From a virus: a stretch of DNA of 37,914 bases. The stretch spans positions 1-37,914 of IMG/VR virus record IMGVR_UViG_3300043410_001097; one strand, given 5' to 3'. How positions within the stretch are numbered: the first letter of the stretch is position 1; each line of letters begins with the position of its first letter. Under the pieces are notes generated by a model. That model was given only the letters and a program-made list of their open reading frames with translations. It searched no databases and was not told where the DNA came from. The position numbers and the translations under genes are program-made. Of the stretch, positions 5,603 to 12,531 are shown in pieces.

Positions 5603-6850
5603 ATGCCTTCGATAGTTTGTAATACCTGCCAATGGGAAAACGCCAACGGCAAACGTCTTGACCTTACAAAAAGTAACCGAGCTCTTGCGGCAGAAATCGG
5701 TGTCAGCGACGCAGCAATTCGACGTCATAAGAAACATGGCGAACAAGGCCGAGTAATTGAGGAACTTGTCGAATCAACTGGCTACTCATGGAATATTGGC
5801 AATGATGAATTTGATGGCACAAGTAAATCTTCTGAAAAAGAACTGACTACCAATGATGTAGAAGACTTCATCAAAGCCAAAGGATTGAATCCTGATGAGT
5901 GGGATTATCAGTGGAGATTCTCAGAGTGGGAACAGTTCTCAAAAGCAAATGGGCTTCGTATGCTGCACTCATTCAAAGTCAGCGGTAAGCGCAAGCCCAA
6001 AGACACCACCTTTGTCGTAGACCCTGCTGATTTCAAAAGAATTCTGGATACTTTTGTTTATGTTCATGATGAGCATAAAGGCAAAGGTGCCTCTCTCGTA
6101 TTAGTTCCTACTGACCTTCAGCTTGGGAAAAAAGACTGGAATGGCAATCACGAAGACACCATCAGTCAGGTGTTGAGGTCATTCCATCGAGCAGCAGAAG
6201 AGGCTAGGCATAACGACAACTGCGAAATTGTTATTGTCGATGCTGGAGACCCGATTGAGAACATTTGGAATGTCTCTAGTCAACGAAGTACCAACAGTTT
6301 GTCACTTCCTATGCAAGTAGCTCAAGCATTTGAGTTGATGCTTACTGGAATCCAGATTTTGTCGAAAGTAGCACCTGTCAGATATGTAGCAGTGCCATCT
6401 AATCATGGAGCTAGTCGAGTAGGAATCAAGTCACCTGAAGGTGACGTCCATGATGACTGGGGAATTGCTCTTGCTGACATGATTGCTTCTGCAACAGAAA
6501 TTGAAGTAATCAAGCCTGACTTGTATCACGATTCCCTTATTTTTGAAGCCAGCGGAAGCCAGATTGGTGTAGTCCATGGACACCAAGCAGGGAGTGCTGA
6601 CAAAGTTGGTGAATGGTGGAAAGGCCAGTCGCACGGCAATATGCCGACAGCGCGGGCTCGAATTCTTATTTCTGGTCACTGGCATAGTTTCCGTATGTAT
6701 CAATCAGGAGATGCTCGCTGGGTATTTGTCGGCCCCTCAAGTGACCGTGGTTCTTCATGGTTTACCAATATGAAAGGTGAGTGGAGTACCTCAGGTATGC
6801 TTACTTTTCAGACACGCGATAATCTCTGGTCAGACCCCAAAATCGTGTAA
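5603..6850 (+). CDS. Calcineurin-like metallophosphoesterase with N-terminal HTH
   Basis: A 415-residue protein. Residues 1-50 hold a CxxC and a helix-turn-helix-like segment (NRALAAEIGVSDAAIRRHKK). Residues 165-370 hold the metallophosphoesterase motifs in order: D171-L-Q173, GDPIEN (D216), SNHG (N267, H268), HGH (325-327) and GHWH (359-361). The usual D-x-H of motif I is D-x-Q, and GNHD is SNHG; both are tolerated in some phage members. The family hydrolyses phosphodiester or phosphomonoester bonds with two metal ions. The substrate is unknown; nucleic acid is plausible given the HTH. It lies between fibre genes, with its own apparent leaderless promoter. Confidence 0.8.
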   Translation: MPSIVCNTCQWENANGKRLDLTKSNRALAAEIGVSDAAIRRHKKHGEQGRVIEELVESTGYSWNIGNDEFDGTSKSSEKELTTNDVEDFIKAKGLNPDEWDYQWRFSEWEQFSKANGLRMLHSFKVSGKRKPKDTTFVVDPADFKRILDTFVYVHDEHKGKGASLVLVPTDLQLGKKDWNGNHEDTISQVLRSFHRAAEEARHNDNCEIVIVDAGDPIENIWNVSSQRSTNSLSLPMQVAQAFELMLTGIQILSKVAPVRYVAVPSNHGASRVGIKSPEGDVHDDWGIALADMIASATEIEVIKPDLYHDSLIFEASGSQIGVVHGHQAGSADKVGEWWKGQSHGNMPTARARILISGHWHSFRMYQSGDARWVFVGPSSDRGSSWFTNMKGEWSTSGMLTFQTRDNLWSDPKIV

Positions 6851-6856
6851 TACAAT
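6851..6856 (+). promoter_or_regulatory. TACAAT -10 box, leaderless start at 6863
   Basis: TACAAT directly follows the phosphoesterase stop codon and precedes ATG 6863 by exactly six bases. It is the best -10 hexamer in the window. Confidence 0.65.
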
Positions 6857-6862
6857 ATCCAA

Positions 6863-6949
6863 ATGGACATCGAGAACAAAGACCGAATTGGCGACTACTC
6901 AATCCCTATGGACCCCATGGATTTGCTACAGTGTGAGTCATGTCAGTAA
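6863..6949 (+). CDS. 28-residue leaderless peptide with C-terminal CxxC
   Basis: ATG 6863 opens a 28-codon frame ending in LLQCESCQ, with Met/Asp/Pro-rich middle residues. Its stop overlaps the start of the HAD phosphatase gene, giving an overlap of ten bases. There is no SD, but the TACAAT box sits at exact leaderless distance. It might be a true micro-protein with one metal-binding knuckle, or a leader peptide that feeds ribosomes into the phosphatase gene. Confidence 0.45.
   Translation: MDIENKDRIGDYSIPMDPMDLLQCESCQ
6927..6932 (+). promoter_or_regulatory. Weak TACAGT -10 candidate for the HAD gene
   Basis: TACAGT lies seven bases before ATG 6940, inside the 28-codon ORF. It fits TANNNT, but coupling from the upstream ORF would also explain expression. 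Confidence 0.35.
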
Positions 6950-7281
6950 TTCTTGACATTGACGACACTGTTCTTCGGAAGGGAATCTATCCCATCCAGA
7001 AGACAATCGACTATGTAAATGGACTCCATACTGTCGTCTACATGGTGACTGGTCGAATGGAATCTCAGCGACGTGCAACTGAAACTGCATTGCGTAAAGC
7101 AGGTATTCGATACTCGCATCTCTACATGAATCCTTACTCGACTCGGGATTCCAATAAATTCAAAGCCGAAATGGCCCATAAACTTCGTGGAGTAACTTTG
7201 GCAATCGACAACGATGCTGGGGCTCGTAAAGTTTACGAAGATGCAGGAATCAAAACGCTAGACCCTGCCTCTATCAAGTAA
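6940..7281 (+). CDS. HAD-superfamily phosphatase
   Basis: A 113-residue minimal HAD phosphatase. Motif I is LDIDDT with the nucleophile D6 and acid/base D8, motif II is VTGR (T37), Lys73 or Lys75 serves as motif III, and IDND (90-92) is motif IV. There is no cap domain. The size and motifs resemble the 3'-phosphatase domain of phage polynucleotide kinases, so nucleic acid end repair is possible, though nucleotides or sugars are also possible. It follows a metallophosphoesterase in the fibre locus and precedes the main collagen-like fibre. Confidence 0.8.
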   Translation: MSVILDIDDTVLRKGIYPIQKTIDYVNGLHTVVYMVTGRMESQRRATETALRKAGIRYSHLYMNPYSTRDSNKFKAEMAHKLRGVTLAIDNDAGARKVYEDAGIKTLDPASIK

Positions 7282-7284
7282 ACT
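7279..7284 (+). promoter_or_regulatory. TAAACT -10 box, leaderless start at 7291
   Basis: TAAACT overlaps the HAD stop codon and is exactly six bases from ATG 7291. The identical hexamer lies before 16882 and, on the other strand, before the primase. No SD is present. Confidence 0.65.
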
Positions 7285-7290
7285 TGCCGT

Positions 7291-9633
7291 ATGTCACTCA
7301 ATGACTTCACTGGCACTGGTTCTGGCTCGTCATACACGAGTAAGCCCAGTCCTGCTGAAGTAAACGATTTTCATACAAATAGTGACGTTGATAATCGACT
7401 TGAGTCACAGCACCATACTCTTGGATTTGGTCCGTATCAAGCAGCAGCTGGCGACCACACGCACAAACTTACTGCTATTACTGGATTTCCTGGAGTTGGG
7501 ACAAACGGTCTTTACTTCAAAAGTAACGGCGATGGAACTTATAGTTGGGCATCGCCTTCATCTGCCTCTGGAGCAATGAACTATGCCCAGAATCAAGCAA
7601 CGGCTGTAACCGTTCCTGGAGGTACTGGTAGTGCTCCATATTCTTTGGTGTCTAAGAGCATTACAACTAGCGGATATCCTGTATTGGTTATCGCTAGTGG
7701 AGATTTCTCTGTAGGTTCTGTTCCTTCCGCTGGATATCGAAACAACTCAATTCAAGCACTAAGAACTACATCAGGTACTACCTCATCTGTCGGTGAAGAA
7801 TTTTTTGTTGATGGAACTGTAGCTGATGCGGATACTCCGTTTGCGTTTAGTTTTATTGATACTCCCGTAGCTGGCACACATACTTACAGCATCAATCAAA
7901 ATGTGGCTAGTCCCTCAACTCTTCTTTACGACATTGTAAAAATTACAATCGTTGAACTTACGGGCGCAACGGGCCCTACTGGTGCAACTGGAGCAACAGG
8001 GGCAACAGGTGCTACTGGCCCTACAGGAGCAACAGGGCCTACGGGACCGACTGGAGCAACTGGTAGCGCAGCAACTATTGCAGTAGGAACGACTACCACT
8101 GGCGCGGCTGGTACCTCTGCTTCAGTAACAAATAGCGGCACTTCCTCTGCGGCTACATTCAACTTCACTATCCCTCGTGGCGATACAGGTGCCACTGGAG
8201 CAACAGGTGCAACTGGGTCAACTGGAGCCGATGGAGCAGCAGCCACAGTTGCTGTTGGAACTACTACAACTGGAGCAGCAGGTACAAGTGCTTCCGTAAC
8301 CAACTCTGGTACCTCAAGTGCCGCAGTATTCAATTTCACTGTTCCTCAAGGAGCAACTGGTCCGACTGGCGCTACTGGTCCGACTGGAGCAACAGGCGCT
8401 ACTGGAGCAACTGGGGCTACAGGGGCGACTGGTCCTGGCGTACAAACTGGTGGTACTACTGGTCAAATTCTCGCTAAAGCAAGTAATACCAATTACGACA
8501 CGCAATGGGTAAATACTCCTCCGCCTAGTCTTTATGCAACAAGTCCTCTTGCTTGGAATAGCGGAACTTCTACGATGTCCATTGATACATCTACGTTTGT
8601 TATGCAGGGTGGACCCCAGCAACTGTATGTCAAGAATGGCTCGACCTCAATTAGCAAGGGCCAACCTGTATACATTACTTCAGCAGATGGAACCAACATC
8701 ATCATTGGCCTCGCTGGTAATGGTGCTGAATCTACTTCAAGCAAAACACTCGGACTTGCTTCTCAGGCCCTGTCGGCTAACCAATTTGGTTGGGTAACTA
8801 CTTTTGGCGCTCTTGCTGGATTTGATACTTCAGCAGGTACTGCAGGAGACCCTGTATGGCTTGGTACTACAGGTAACTTGATTTATGGACTTTCAGGCAA
8901 ACCGACAGCGCCCGCGCATCTTGTCTACATTGGTGTTGTTACTCGAAGCAACAATAGTAACGGCGAAATTTTTATTCGTCCCCAAAATGGATTCGAGCTT
9001 GATGAGCTACACGATGTATCTATTACTTCAGTAGCTACTGGAGATGTCCTTATCCGCAATAGCGGTAACACACTCTGGGAAAATAAACCGCAATCAGCAA
9101 TAACTATTGCCGAGTCACAAGTAACAAACCTTGTATCAGACCTTGCAGCCAAAGCTGCTACAGCTGATTCCCGATTTCAACCCACAGGTGTTGTACAGAT
9201 GTGGGCTGGTAGTGCGACTTTGCCTACTGGATGGCTTCTTTGTGATGGTACGGCAGTATCTCGTACTACTTATGCCACGTTGTTTACGGCTATTGGTACT
9301 ACTTATGGAGCAGGGAATGGTTCTACTACCTTCAACTTGCCCAATCTTGTAAGTAAGTTTCCCCGAGGAGCTACTTCATCTGGAGCAACAGGTGGTTCAG
9401 ATACTCACTCACATACGTTGTCCAATAGTGGTTGGGCAAAAACTCGACGTGCTAACAACCGAACTATTGCCCAAGAAGTTACTGCAACTTCATGGACGGC
9501 TACAGATTCGGTTACTGGAACTGGTGGAGCTGACTCTACTTCTGGTACTAACGCTGTAGGTCTTGGCGGTTCTACCGACAGCGGTAGCACACTTCCTGCT
9601 TACATTTCTATGCAGTACATCATCAAGACATAG
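7291..9633 (+). CDS. Collagen-like tail fibre with C-terminal tail-collar domain
   Basis: A 780-residue fibre. The N terminus (about 1-225) is a virion-attachment and beta region with [23 protein letters not shown]. Collagen-like Gly-Ala-Thr/Gly-Pro-Thr triplets (about 225-259, 307-316 and 352-383) alternate with two copies of a beta module. A central beta region of about 260 residues follows. The tip, at about 635-780, is a phage tail collar domain ([21 protein letters not shown], then [13 protein letters not shown] and a DTHSHTL His motif). Collar domains bind receptors and often a metal through the His motif. This is likely the main receptor-binding fibre, expressed from its own leaderless start. 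Confidence 0.9.
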   Translation: MSLNDFTGTGSGSSYTSKPSPAEVNDFHTNSDVDNRLESQHHTLGFGPYQAAAGDHTHKLTAITGFPGVGTNGLYFKSNGDGTYSWASPSSASGAMNYAQNQATAVTVPGGTGSAPYSLVSKSITTSGYPVLVIASGDFSVGSVPSAGYRNNSIQALRTTSGTTSSVGEEFFVDGTVADADTPFAFSFIDTPVAGTHTYSINQNVASPSTLLYDIVKITIVELTGATGPTGATGATGATGATGPTGATGPTGPTGATGSAATIAVGTTTTGAAGTSASVTNSGTSSAATFNFTIPRGDTGATGATGATGSTGADGAAATVAVGTTTTGAAGTSASVTNSGTSSAAVFNFTVPQGATGPTGATGPTGATGATGATGATGATGPGVQTGGTTGQILAKASNTNYDTQWVNTPPPSLYATSPLAWNSGTSTMSIDTSTFVMQGGPQQLYVKNGSTSISKGQPVYITSADGTNIIIGLAGNGAESTSSKTLGLASQALSANQFGWVTTFGALAGFDTSAGTAGDPVWLGTTGNLIYGLSGKPTAPAHLVYIGVVTRSNNSNGEIFIRPQNGFELDELHDVSITSVATGDVLIRNSGNTLWENKPQSAITIAESQVTNLVSDLAAKAATADSRFQPTGVVQMWAGSATLPTGWLLCDGTAVSRTTYATLFTAIGTTYGAGNGSTTFNLPNLVSKFPRGATSSGATGGSDTHSHTLSNSGWAKTRRANNRTIAQEVTATSWTATDSVTGTGGADSTSGTNAVGLGGSTDSGSTLPAYISMQYIIKT
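8068..8409 (+). repeat. Two 57-residue tandem modules in the fibre, diverged at synonymous sites
   Basis: Copies at 8068-8238 and 8239-8409 encode nearly the same beta module ([23 protein letters not shown] and so on) plus collagen triplets. In the core of about 35 residues only about three amino acids differ, yet most codons differ at the third base and two Ser codons have swapped boxes (TCT/AGT, AGC/TCT). Confidence 0.8.
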
Positions 9634-9636
9634 TGA

Positions 9637-9642
9637 TACTCT
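9637..9642 (+). promoter_or_regulatory. TACTCT -10 box, leaderless start at 9649
   Basis: TACTCT fits TANNNT and lies exactly six bases before ATG 9649. There is no SD. The shift from fibre to lysis genes happens here. Confidence 0.55.
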
Positions 9643-9648
9643 CTTAGT

Positions 9649-10071
9649 ATGGAAATTAGCCGTCCCGCTCCGCGAATCATTCATATTACTTCTCCGTATG
9701 GGCCTCGTAAGGCCCCCACTGCTGGAGCAAGTACTTTTCATCATGGAATTGACTTTGGAGGAAAATTTCAAGTCAGCATTGCTCGAAAAGGCAAAGTTGT
9801 TGCCAAGGGATATGACCCGAATGGATACGGGCATTACATCTGTGTTCGTCACGCAGAAGTAACTGCCAAAGGAATTCGTTTCTGGCAGACTTTCTACGCC
9901 CACGGAAGCCATGCATCCACGCTTACTGTCGGTAAGCGAGTCAACGATGGAGACCATGTATTTATTTCTGGGCAAACTGGTGTAGCCACTGGCGACCATC
10001 TCCACTTTGAACTTCGTAAACGAGTTGGAAAAGTTTACGTTCCCGTCAACCCTGCCCTTTTCATCGTCTAG
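9649..10071 (+). CDS. M23-family peptidoglycan endopeptidase (lysin)
   Basis: A 140-residue protein made of one M23/LytM domain. The zinc ligands are visible as H31-x3-D35 (FHHGID) and H119 of HLHFE, with H84 (YAHGSH) and H117 as catalytic histidines. M23 enzymes cut peptide cross-links of peptidoglycan. There is no signal peptide or wall-binding domain, so it is either an endolysin released by the following holin-like protein or a virion-associated enzyme. The stop overlaps the SD of the holin-like gene, so the two are probably translated together. Confidence 0.85.
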   Translation: MEISRPAPRIIHITSPYGPRKAPTAGASTFHHGIDFGGKFQVSIARKGKVVAKGYDPNGYGHYICVRHAEVTAKGIRFWQTFYAHGSHASTLTVGKRVNDGDHVFISGQTGVATGDHLHFELRKRVGKVYVPVNPALFIV

Positions 10072-10078
10072 GAGAATC

Positions 10079-10249
10079 ATGCCTTCGGAAAAAACTCGTG
10101 GATACATCTATCGAATTCTTGTCGCTATTGGTGCGGTTGTAGCTGGTTATGGCCTTATCAATGCTGAACAGTTGGCTCTTTGGCTTGGAGTAGCTACCGC
10201 AGTACTCAACATCATGCCCGCAGCAAACACAAGCATCTCTGACGAGTAA
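10079..10249 (+). CDS. Small holin-like membrane protein
   Basis: A 56-residue protein with a basic N terminus (MPSEKTRGYIYR) followed by two hydrophobic helices: ILVAIGAVVAGYGLI at about 13-27 and LALWLGVATAVLNIM at about 32-46. A polar tail follows. This two-helix layout directly after a lysin gene is typical of small actinophage holins that permeabilise the membrane. GGAG of the lysin stop region serves as SD. The sequence alone cannot prove pore formation. Confidence 0.7.
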   Translation: MPSEKTRGYIYRILVAIGAVVAGYGLINAEQLALWLGVATAVLNIMPAANTSISDE

Positions 10250-10251
10250 GG

Positions 10252-10257
10252 TACGCT
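10252..10257 (+). promoter_or_regulatory. TACGCT -10 box, leaderless GTG start at 10264
   Basis: TACGCT is exactly six bases from GTG 10264 and is identical to the box at 2015. No SD precedes the terminase start. Confidence 0.65.
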
Positions 10258-10263
10258 AGTAGC

Positions 10264-11835
10264 GTGGCTACTAAGCAACAGCCTACGGCTGAAGAACTCA
10301 TCAAGCTTGCCCTTTATGAGCTCGACCAGAGTATACATAAGCCGAATATTCTCAATTACGGCGAAAAGGATTACCCCGAGCAACTGAGATTTCATAAATC
10401 ATCGGCTCGTGGACGATTTGTCTCTGGTGGAAACCGTGGAGGCAAGACCGATGCTGAAGTTGTCGAATCAATTTGGTGGGCAACCAATAGCCATCCATAC
10501 CTCAAACGCCCTGAAGAGTGGGGAAATGGACCAGTTCAGCTTCGCTTTGTCGTAGTTGATGTGGCTAAAGGTATTGAGCAGATAATCCTGCCGAAGATGC
10601 AGCGATGGATTCCCAAGTCTTACCTCAAAGATGGAAGCTGGGACAAGAGCTGGGATAGTTCCAACTACATTCTGACTTTTGCCAATGGGTCCACGATTGA
10701 CTTTGTGACCTGGGGTATGGACATGATGAAGCTTGGTGGTGTTCCCCGCCACGGAATTTTCTTCGATGAGGAGCCTCCTCAGCACATTTTCAATGAATCA
10801 ATGATGCGCCTTATTGACTACAACGGATTTTGGGTCATCGCTGCAACACCGACGAAAGGCATGGGATGGACCTTCGACCTCCTATGGGAACCTGCTACCA
10901 ACAATCCCGAAATCGGAATCGATACATTCACTCTGTCGGCAGAGCAGAATCCGTATATCCAAGCAGATGTAGACGACATGAATTTCTACATGATGGGTAT
11001 GGACAAAGAAGAACGAGACATTCGTGAAAAAGGTTCGTTCGTGGCTCGCTCGGGTCTGGTGTTCCCTACTTTCAACTCTGATTTCGAGAGACATGTTGTG
11101 GATTTTGGTCCTGCTGATGTACCTCGTAATTGGGCTATTTACGCATCGGTAGACCATGGATTGAATAATCCGACAGCATGGCTTTGGCATGCAGTCTCTC
11201 CTCAGGGAGACATCGTTACATTTGCAGAGCACTACCAAACAAACATGATTGTGTCGGAGCATGCATCAATCGTGAAGCAACGAGAGTTGTCATGGAGTCG
11301 AAGTCCTGATGACGTTGAGCGTATGGGCGACCCTGCTATGAAGCAACGTAGTGGAATTACTGGTACAAGTATTCTCCAGGAATACGCCCTCCATGGTGTT
11401 TACATCAATGTAGAGGGAATTCCTCATGATGTCATGGTTGGTGTCGAAAAGATGCAAGCATATTTTCGATTTAGGGATGATAGCCATTGGGGAGAAAATC
11501 GACCTAAATGGGTTATTTCTCGAAACTGCACTAATTTTCTCCGAGAAATGAAAAAGCTTCGCTGGGGTACTTATAGCTCAGATAAGACTGCTTATGAAAT
11601 GAATAAGCAAGAAGTTGTCCATAAGAAGGATGACCACGCTTTTGATTCCGCCCGATATTTTGCAACTACACGACCTGACCTGACTCCTTTTAGCGTAGAA
11701 GCTCAAAAAGCTCCCCCGACTACGCTAAGATACGAGGAGTTACTTCTACGGATGCAGAATGACCCCAACGTTACTTTCGTAGAAGACATTGATACCAAAT
11801 GGGTAACAGTGACCGAATACGGAGACTACAACTAA
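10264..11835 (+). CDS. terL: Terminase large subunit
   Basis: A 523-residue packaging motor. The N-terminal ATPase has Walker A GGNRGGKT at about 55-62 and Walker B GIFFDEE at about 164-170. The C-terminal RNase H-like nuclease shows YASVDHG for its first acidic residue and DDHAFDSARYF for the last. The length is typical. It powers DNA translocation into the prohead and cuts the concatemer. It starts at GTG directly below a TACGCT box. The expected small subunit is not adjacent; the best candidate is at 3459-4196. Confidence 0.93.
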   Translation: MATKQQPTAEELIKLALYELDQSIHKPNILNYGEKDYPEQLRFHKSSARGRFVSGGNRGGKTDAEVVESIWWATNSHPYLKRPEEWGNGPVQLRFVVVDVAKGIEQIILPKMQRWIPKSYLKDGSWDKSWDSSNYILTFANGSTIDFVTWGMDMMKLGGVPRHGIFFDEEPPQHIFNESMMRLIDYNGFWVIAATPTKGMGWTFDLLWEPATNNPEIGIDTFTLSAEQNPYIQADVDDMNFYMMGMDKEERDIREKGSFVARSGLVFPTFNSDFERHVVDFGPADVPRNWAIYASVDHGLNNPTAWLWHAVSPQGDIVTFAEHYQTNMIVSEHASIVKQRELSWSRSPDDVERMGDPAMKQRSGITGTSILQEYALHGVYINVEGIPHDVMVGVEKMQAYFRFRDDSHWGENRPKWVISRNCTNFLREMKKLRWGTYSSDKTAYEMNKQEVVHKKDDHAFDSARYFATTRPDLTPFSVEAQKAPPTTLRYEELLLRMQNDPNVTFVEDIDTKWVTVTEYGDYN

Positions 11836-11843
11836 GGAGAGTC

Positions 11844-12374
11844 ATGACAAGTCGTTTCAGTCTAGTAAAAACACCGATTCTTAGCCCCGGTCACTGCTGG
11901 ATTAGCAAGACAGCTGAAGGTCCGTTTATCGACACTGGTGTTGATGTTGGACGGATGCACATTGAACGTGGACGAATCTACTTGTCGCTAGAAGTTTTAC
12001 GAGAAATGGCTCGTGTTGCAGGTATCCTCGACGAAGGCAAATCGGCCTCCGTTGAACTCAAAGAAAAAGAGTGGTACGACAAGGGCTACTCTGATGCACT
12101 CAAGGAGAATTATGGAGATGTACTCAGCCGTCTTGCTGACCGTGTTGGTCCTAGCATCCTGGACGCTATTGACTCTGCAGGAGCTTCAGAAGCAGAAGCA
12201 GATTCACAAGATGCAGTCGGAGCACTCAAAACAGATTCACGAGATGCAGCTGGAGCACTCAAAGCAGATGAAAATGCTGGTGACTTTGAACGAAAAATCG
12301 CAAGCACTGGTAGCCGCAAGCGACCCGCTCGCGTTTCAGCAGATTCAGGCGATGAGTCTGCCTACAGGTTATGA
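11844..12374 (+). CDS. Hypothetical protein between terminase and portal, overlapped by a second gene
   Basis: A 176-residue protein of unknown function with AAGGAGAG as SD. The N-terminal half looks folded (SPGHCWISKTAEGPFIDTGV, then YLSLEVLREMARVAG) and resembles in outline proteins I have seen between terminase and portal in other actinophages, some of which have an N-terminal Cys pair. Only one Cys remains here. The C-terminal half is Ala/Asp/Ser-rich, carries an 11-residue tandem repeat (DSQDAVGALKT, DSRDAAGALKA) and ends in basic then acidic residues (KRPARVSADSGDE). From 12112 on, the same DNA also encodes the next ORF in another frame. Confidence 0.65.
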   Translation: MTSRFSLVKTPILSPGHCWISKTAEGPFIDTGVDVGRMHIERGRIYLSLEVLREMARVAGILDEGKSASVELKEKEWYDKGYSDALKENYGDVLSRLADRVGPSILDAIDSAGASEAEADSQDAVGALKTDSRDAAGALKADENAGDFERKIASTGSRKRPARVSADSGDESAYRL

Positions 12375-12531
12375 TGGATATCAGGACTTTGACCCCTCAG
12401 ATGAGGGAGAAGCCCAGCGTATTTCCGAGCGTAATCCGAATCTTTCCGTTGAAGGGGAAGTAAATGCCGAAGACACCCGAGCCCTTCTTGCAGAGCTCAC
12501 TGGAATCGACCCCGAATTCACAGGTAACTGA
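12112..12531 (+). CDS. Membrane-anchored coiled-coil protein encoded out of frame within its neighbour
   Basis: A 139-residue frame that opens with ATG 12112 behind a good SD (AAGGAG, five bases). It starts with a hydrophobic helix (AVLLTVLVLASWTLLTL), continues with a heptad-like coiled coil (QIHKMQSEHSKQIHEMQLEHSK) and ends in an acidic, protein-like tail (GYDGYQDFDPSDEGEAQ). It overlaps the upstream gene by 263 bases and the portal gene by 68. The part after 12374 is read only in this frame upstream of the portal start and has normal codon use, so it is very likely translated. The membrane helix could be a by-product of the other frame, and a frameshift fusion remains possible. Confidence 0.6.
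   Translation: MEMYSAVLLTVLVLASWTLLTLQELQKQKQIHKMQSEHSKQIHEMQLEHSKQMKMLVTLNEKSQALVAASDPLAFQQIQAMSLPTGYDGYQDFDPSDEGEAQRISERNPNLSVEGEVNAEDTRALLAELTGIDPEFTGN
12199..12264 (+). repeat. Tandem 33-bp repeat within the overlapping genes
   Basis: Two 33-bp units (12199-12231 and 12232-12264) differ at only a few bases. As 33 is a multiple of three, duplication preserved both overlapping frames, adding an 11-residue unit to each: a coiled-coil unit in one, an Ala/Asp-rich unit in the other. Confidence 0.8.

Noticed and set aside
7926-8339. Pro/Val/Ala-rich minus-strand frame
   Set aside because: It is only the complement of the collagen-like triplets of the fibre gene.
12112-12374. A programmed +1 frameshift joining the two frames before the portal gene
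   Set aside because: No slippery heptamer or convincing +1 site was found, the second frame has its own ATG and SD, and the first frame remains protein-like to its stop. It remains the main alternative.
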